A stretch of DNA of 64,000 nucleotides from Sporolactobacillus nakayamae (GTDB lineage Bacteria > Bacillota > Bacilli > Bacillales > Sporolactobacillaceae): the NCBI RefSeq assembly GCF_900113325.1, contig NZ_FOOY01000010.1, positions 62,001 through 126,000 on the forward strand, written 5' to 3'. Of the stretch, positions 63,367-64,000 are shown piece by piece. The position numbers and the translations under genes are program-made. The stretch's first letter is position 1; every line of letters begins with the position of its first letter. The notes beneath the pieces were generated by a model. It ran no database searches. It worked only from the letters and a program-made list of their open reading frames with translations, and was not told where the DNA came from.

Positions 63367-63511
63367 GTGATAGAGGAGCAGTCTTCATAAGTATGGCGCG
63401 CGAGAAAGATGAATTTCATTGACCGCGACAGAAAGGGAATCCTGCCGAAGTCGGAACAGCTTCATCACCGTTCCGTGCTGGATCTGCATTGAATAAATGC
63501 AGAGCTGTCAC
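63367..63511 (+). ncRNA. lysine riboswitch (L-box) aptamer
   Basis: P1 is formed by GTGATAG (63367-63373) and CTGTCAC (63505-63511). Between them lie the conserved L-box words GAGGAGC, AAGTAT, GGGAATCCTGCCGAAG and GCTGGATCTGCAT with the hairpin CTGCATT/AATGCAG. Lysine binding should favour the downstream terminator and lower aspartokinase synthesis. Confidence 0.9.
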
Positions 63512-63631
63512 ATTTTAAGGAGTTTATAAAGGCGTTGAGCCTTATGAAACATCCTAAAGTGTGGAGAACTATCTCAGCATGTTGAAATAGATTGACTGTT
63601 CAACAGCGGGGATTTCTCGCTGTTCTTTTTG
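63512..63631 (+). terminator. lysC leader expression platform with terminator
   Basis: The intrinsic terminator AACAGCG/CGCTGTT with CTTTTTG is at 63602-63631, about 90 nt after the aptamer. The intervening stretch holds a hairpin (AAGGC/GCCTT, about 63529-63543) and a 13-codon ORF at 63544. From the terminator to lysC (63632-63754) nothing is recognised beyond the ribosome site. Confidence 0.8.
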
Positions 63632-63754
63632 TCACTGACGTGAACGAATCATAAGGAGCACGCTCTTATCACAGAGATCCCGCGGCTTCATTAAAGAGGA
63701 TCCGGAGAGAGTAAGCACGTATATGCCGGTCATAGTTTAAAGGAGCGAGTGAAG

Positions 63755-64000
63755 TTGTCTTTAACGGTAATGAAGTTTGGCGGAACATCGGTAGCGTCAG
63801 TTGAACGGTTGCAGAAGGTAGCGGATAAAGTCATTAAGAAAAAAGAGGCTGGGCATCAAGTAATTGTGGTTGTTTCCGCAATGGGGAAAACAACGGACGC
63901 ACTTGTTTCGATGGCCAGTGAGATTTCGAGCAGACCGTCTAAACGGGAAATGGATGTGCTCTTATCCACAGGCGAGCAGGTTACGATCGCTTTGCTTTCC
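63755..64000 (+). CDS. lysC: aspartokinase (lysine-regulated), 5' part
   Basis: Phosphorylates aspartate, the first step to lysine, threonine, methionine and diaminopimelate for the cell wall and spore cortex. Only the first 82 codons are in the window. The start SLTVMKFGGTSVAS carries the KFGGTS nucleotide motif, followed by VVVSAMGKTTD and the LLSTGEQVTIALLS segment. TTG 63755 has AAAGGAG 9 nt upstream. The lysine riboswitch in front and the place after uvrC match B. subtilis lysC (aspartokinase II). Confidence 0.95.
   Translation, partial: MSLTVMKFGGTSVASVERLQKVADKVIKKKEAGHQVIVVVSAMGKTTDALVSMASEISSRPSKREMDVLLSTGEQVTIALLS

Overview
The window is a stretch of chromosome from a low- to medium-GC, endospore-forming member of the Bacillales. 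Spore genes (sspI on the minus strand, ytvI, ytxC) sit among housekeeping genes whose order follows the ackA-to-lysC part of the Bacillus subtilis map: dnaE-accDA-pfkA-pyk-citZ-icd, phoPR-polA-mutM-coaE-nrdR-dnaB-dnaI-ytxC, infC-rpmI-rplT, trmH-pheST, cvpA-polX-mutS2-trxA-uvrC-lysC. Several neighbours expected from B. subtilis are missing here: no malic enzyme gene between dnaE and accD, no mdh after icd, no gapB/speD between coaE and nrdR, no thrS after ytxC, no rnhC-zapA after pheT. With a mannose-family PTS operon and a short pyruvate kinase, this fits a fermentative, lactic-acid-type spore former such as Sporolactobacillaceae. The family is an inference from layout, not a search result.

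Layout. 1-8.6 kb: end of ackA, a convergent M24 peptidase, then ytkL-like, ytoI-like, nrnA and dnaE. 8.6-13.2 kb: fatty-acid entry (accDA) and lower glycolysis (pfkA, pyk). 13.3-18.2 kb: thioesterase, fxsA, ytvI (minus strand), citZ-icd. 18.3-24.6 kb: a complete phosphate regulon block, pstSCAB with a Pho-box array, then phoPR. 24.7-32.7 kb: DNA replication and repair genes and ytxC. 32.7-34.5 kb: a repeat and small-ORF zone with a YrzI-family peptide, then a DJ-1/PfpI protein. 34.3-35.8 kb: infC-rpmI-rplT with an L20-type leader.

35.8-42 kb is accessory. A repeat-packed intergenic region is followed on the minus strand by a LytTR response regulator, a GHKL sensor kinase and two ABC exporter subunits, the second broken by one in-frame stop. 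42.2-47.5 kb: a mannose-family PTS (IIB-IIC-IID-IIA) with a GH13 alpha-glucosidase and an RpiR regulator. 47.7-52.7 kb: sspI, trmH, and pheST behind a phenylalanine T-box. 52.7-54.7 kb: a second copy of the 289-bp repeat, a frameshifted M23 peptidase and a TetR regulator with paired operator-like sites. 55-64 kb: cvpA, polX, mutS2, trxA, an AEC permease, uvrC, and the start of lysC behind a lysine riboswitch.

Most unusual content: the intergenic repeat families (a duplicated 289-bp hairpin element abutting terminators, a 47-50 bp element with inverted-repeat ends, a 21-bp tandem array, GC-rich structured blocks); a run of three very small ORFs with strong ribosome sites, the first of which can hide its own ribosome site by base pairing; the LytTR-kinase-exporter operon with a recent nonsense mutation; and the decayed M23/TetR insert where rnhC-zapA would be expected.
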